Made by a program: the position numbers and the translations under genes
Source: Bacilli bacterium
GTDB taxonomy: Bacteria > Bacillota_I > Bacilli_A > RFN20 > CAG-826
Assembly (NCBI GenBank): GCA_024413875.1
Contig: JAKSVY010000070.1
Location: 1 to 6,323 of the forward strand
Length of the DNA stretch: 6,323 nucleotides
Direction of reading: 5' to 3'
Notes under the pieces: generated by a model
What the model saw: the letters and a program-made list of their open reading frames with translations, nothing else
Database searches by the model: none
What the model was told of the DNA's origin: nothing
In this document: positions 5,849 to 6,323 of the stretch, one piece after another
Layout of the letters: each line of letters opens with the position of its first letter
Position numbering within the stretch: position 1 is the stretch's first letter

Positions 5849-6055
5849 ATGGGTAAAAACGGATATCTCATTATTGCTATTATTGTCATTGTCACATTGC
5901 TTGCAATATTCGTGATATCTTTTGTTGTCAATAAAAAGACACCAGTCCCAAAAGGTTGTGAAGATTTAAAGGTTTCTGATGAAAAATGCCAAGCTTGTAA
6001 TAATACAAGTTGTCGCTATCACAAAGAACCTGATGTAACGGAGGATAATAAATAA
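5849..6055 (+). CDS. Small Cys-rich single-helix membrane protein, possible NqrM-like Rnf maturation factor
   Basis: A 68-residue protein between rnfA and rnfB, one base after rnfA and overlapping the rnfB start by one base (TAATG). It has one hydrophobic helix (6-28), a basic stretch NKKTPVPK (28-35), then a soluble tail with Cys37, Cys47, Cys50 and Cys55 (CX9CX2CX4C) plus His58. Positive charge after the helix favours an outside N terminus and a cytoplasmic tail. Length, one helix and the four-Cys tail resemble NqrM (DUF539), which is needed to mature Na+-NQR and is thought to deliver iron to the NqrD/NqrE centre. RnfE and RnfA are the matching pair here. The role is inferred from layout and position, not from a sequence match; the FeoB-associated Cys-rich proteins are an alternative comparison. 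The ATG at 5849 is preferred over an upstream TTG because it sits right after the rnfA stop. No strong ribosome site is seen, suggesting coupling to rnfA. Confidence 0.85.
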   Translation: MGKNGYLIIAIIVIVTLLAIFVISFVVNKKTPVPKGCEDLKVSDEKCQACNNTSCRYHKEPDVTEDNK

Positions 6056-6323
6056 TGGGTAAAACAATATTATGGGCCTTACTTATCTTAGCAGGCCTTG
6101 GATTATTACTTGGTTTAGGTTTAGCAATTGCTGCGAAAGTATTACACGTTAAAGAAGATGAGCGTATTGATGAAGTAGCAAAACTTTTACCTAACGCTAA
6201 CTGTGGAGCGTGTGGTTTCCCTGGATGCCGTGGTCTTGCTGAGGCCATTGTAAAAGGTGAAGAACAAAAAGTATCACGCTGCAAACCTGGAAAGAAAGAA
6301 AAGAACTTTGATCCAATCATCGC
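6055..6323 (+). CDS. rnfB: Rnf complex subunit B, partial (N-terminal part)
   Basis: The first 89 codons of the ferredoxin-accepting subunit; the gene runs off the window end. An N-terminal membrane helix (5-27) anchors it. It is followed by the cluster domain LLPNANCGACGFPGC (44-58) with ligands Cys50, Cys53, Cys58 and Cys76 (SRCKPG), the pattern that binds a [4Fe-4S] cluster in RnfB. The later ferredoxin domains expected in RnfB would lie beyond the window. GGAGG (6040-6044) is 10 bases before the ATG, and the ATG overlaps the stop of the small protein gene by one base. The gene order C-D-G-E-A-B is that of clostridial Rnf operons, with the small gene inserted before B. Confidence 0.95.
   Translation, partial: MGKTILWALLILAGLGLLLGLGLAIAAKVLHVKEDERIDEVAKLLPNANCGACGFPGCRGLAEAIVKGEEQKVSRCKPGKKEKNFDPII

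Noticed and set aside
5928..6320. 130-residue frame on the minus strand over the small gene and rnfB
   Set aside because: Shadow of two plus-strand genes with clear Cys motifs and tight operon spacing.

Overview
The window is AT-rich and low-GC, with clear AGGAGG-type Shine-Dalgarno sites, standard TGG tryptophan codons and tightly packed genes. This fits an anaerobic low-GC Firmicute or Mollicutes-related lineage (Erysipelotrichia, RF39 or similar gut/rumen bacteria). That placement is inferred from composition and gene content only; no phylogenetic marker is present.

Layout. Positions 1-368 hold no convincing gene. They contain a strong hairpin terminator (67-110) for whatever lies upstream, a degraded copy of part of it, and an extended -10 promoter (180-188). 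A lone 79-residue XRE/Cro-type helix-turn-helix protein lies at 369-608, with its own terminator at 630-659. From about 715 to 1338 there is no gene, but there is a dense run of hairpins, several capped by GAAA tetraloops. The run begins just after an extended -10 promoter and ends in a textbook intrinsic terminator. I read it as one large structured noncoding RNA of about 620 nt, in the size class of ROOL and OLE RNAs; the family is not proven. Positions 1339-1557 are an AT-rich promoter/leader for the next operon, with two palindromes.

From 1564 to the window end runs one compact operon for the Rnf complex (ion-pumping ferredoxin:NAD+ oxidoreductase): rnfC, rnfD, rnfG, rnfE, rnfA, a small Cys-rich membrane protein, then rnfB (cut by the window end). 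Genes overlap by 1-11 bases or are 1-2 bases apart. RnfB and RnfC carry the FeS clusters and the NADH/FMN site, RnfD and RnfG carry covalent FMN, and RnfA and RnfE are the paired six-helix subunits that share a membrane iron-sulfur centre. Together they couple ferredoxin oxidation and NAD+ reduction to Na+ or H+ export.

The most interesting points are: (1) the large structured RNA; (2) the 68-residue protein between rnfA and rnfB, which has one membrane helix and a CX9CX2CX4C tail resembling in layout the Na+-NQR maturation factor NqrM, so it may be a maturation factor for Rnf; (3) RnfD and RnfG flavinylation motifs that both lack the usual Ser/Thr three residues before the FMN-carrying Thr.
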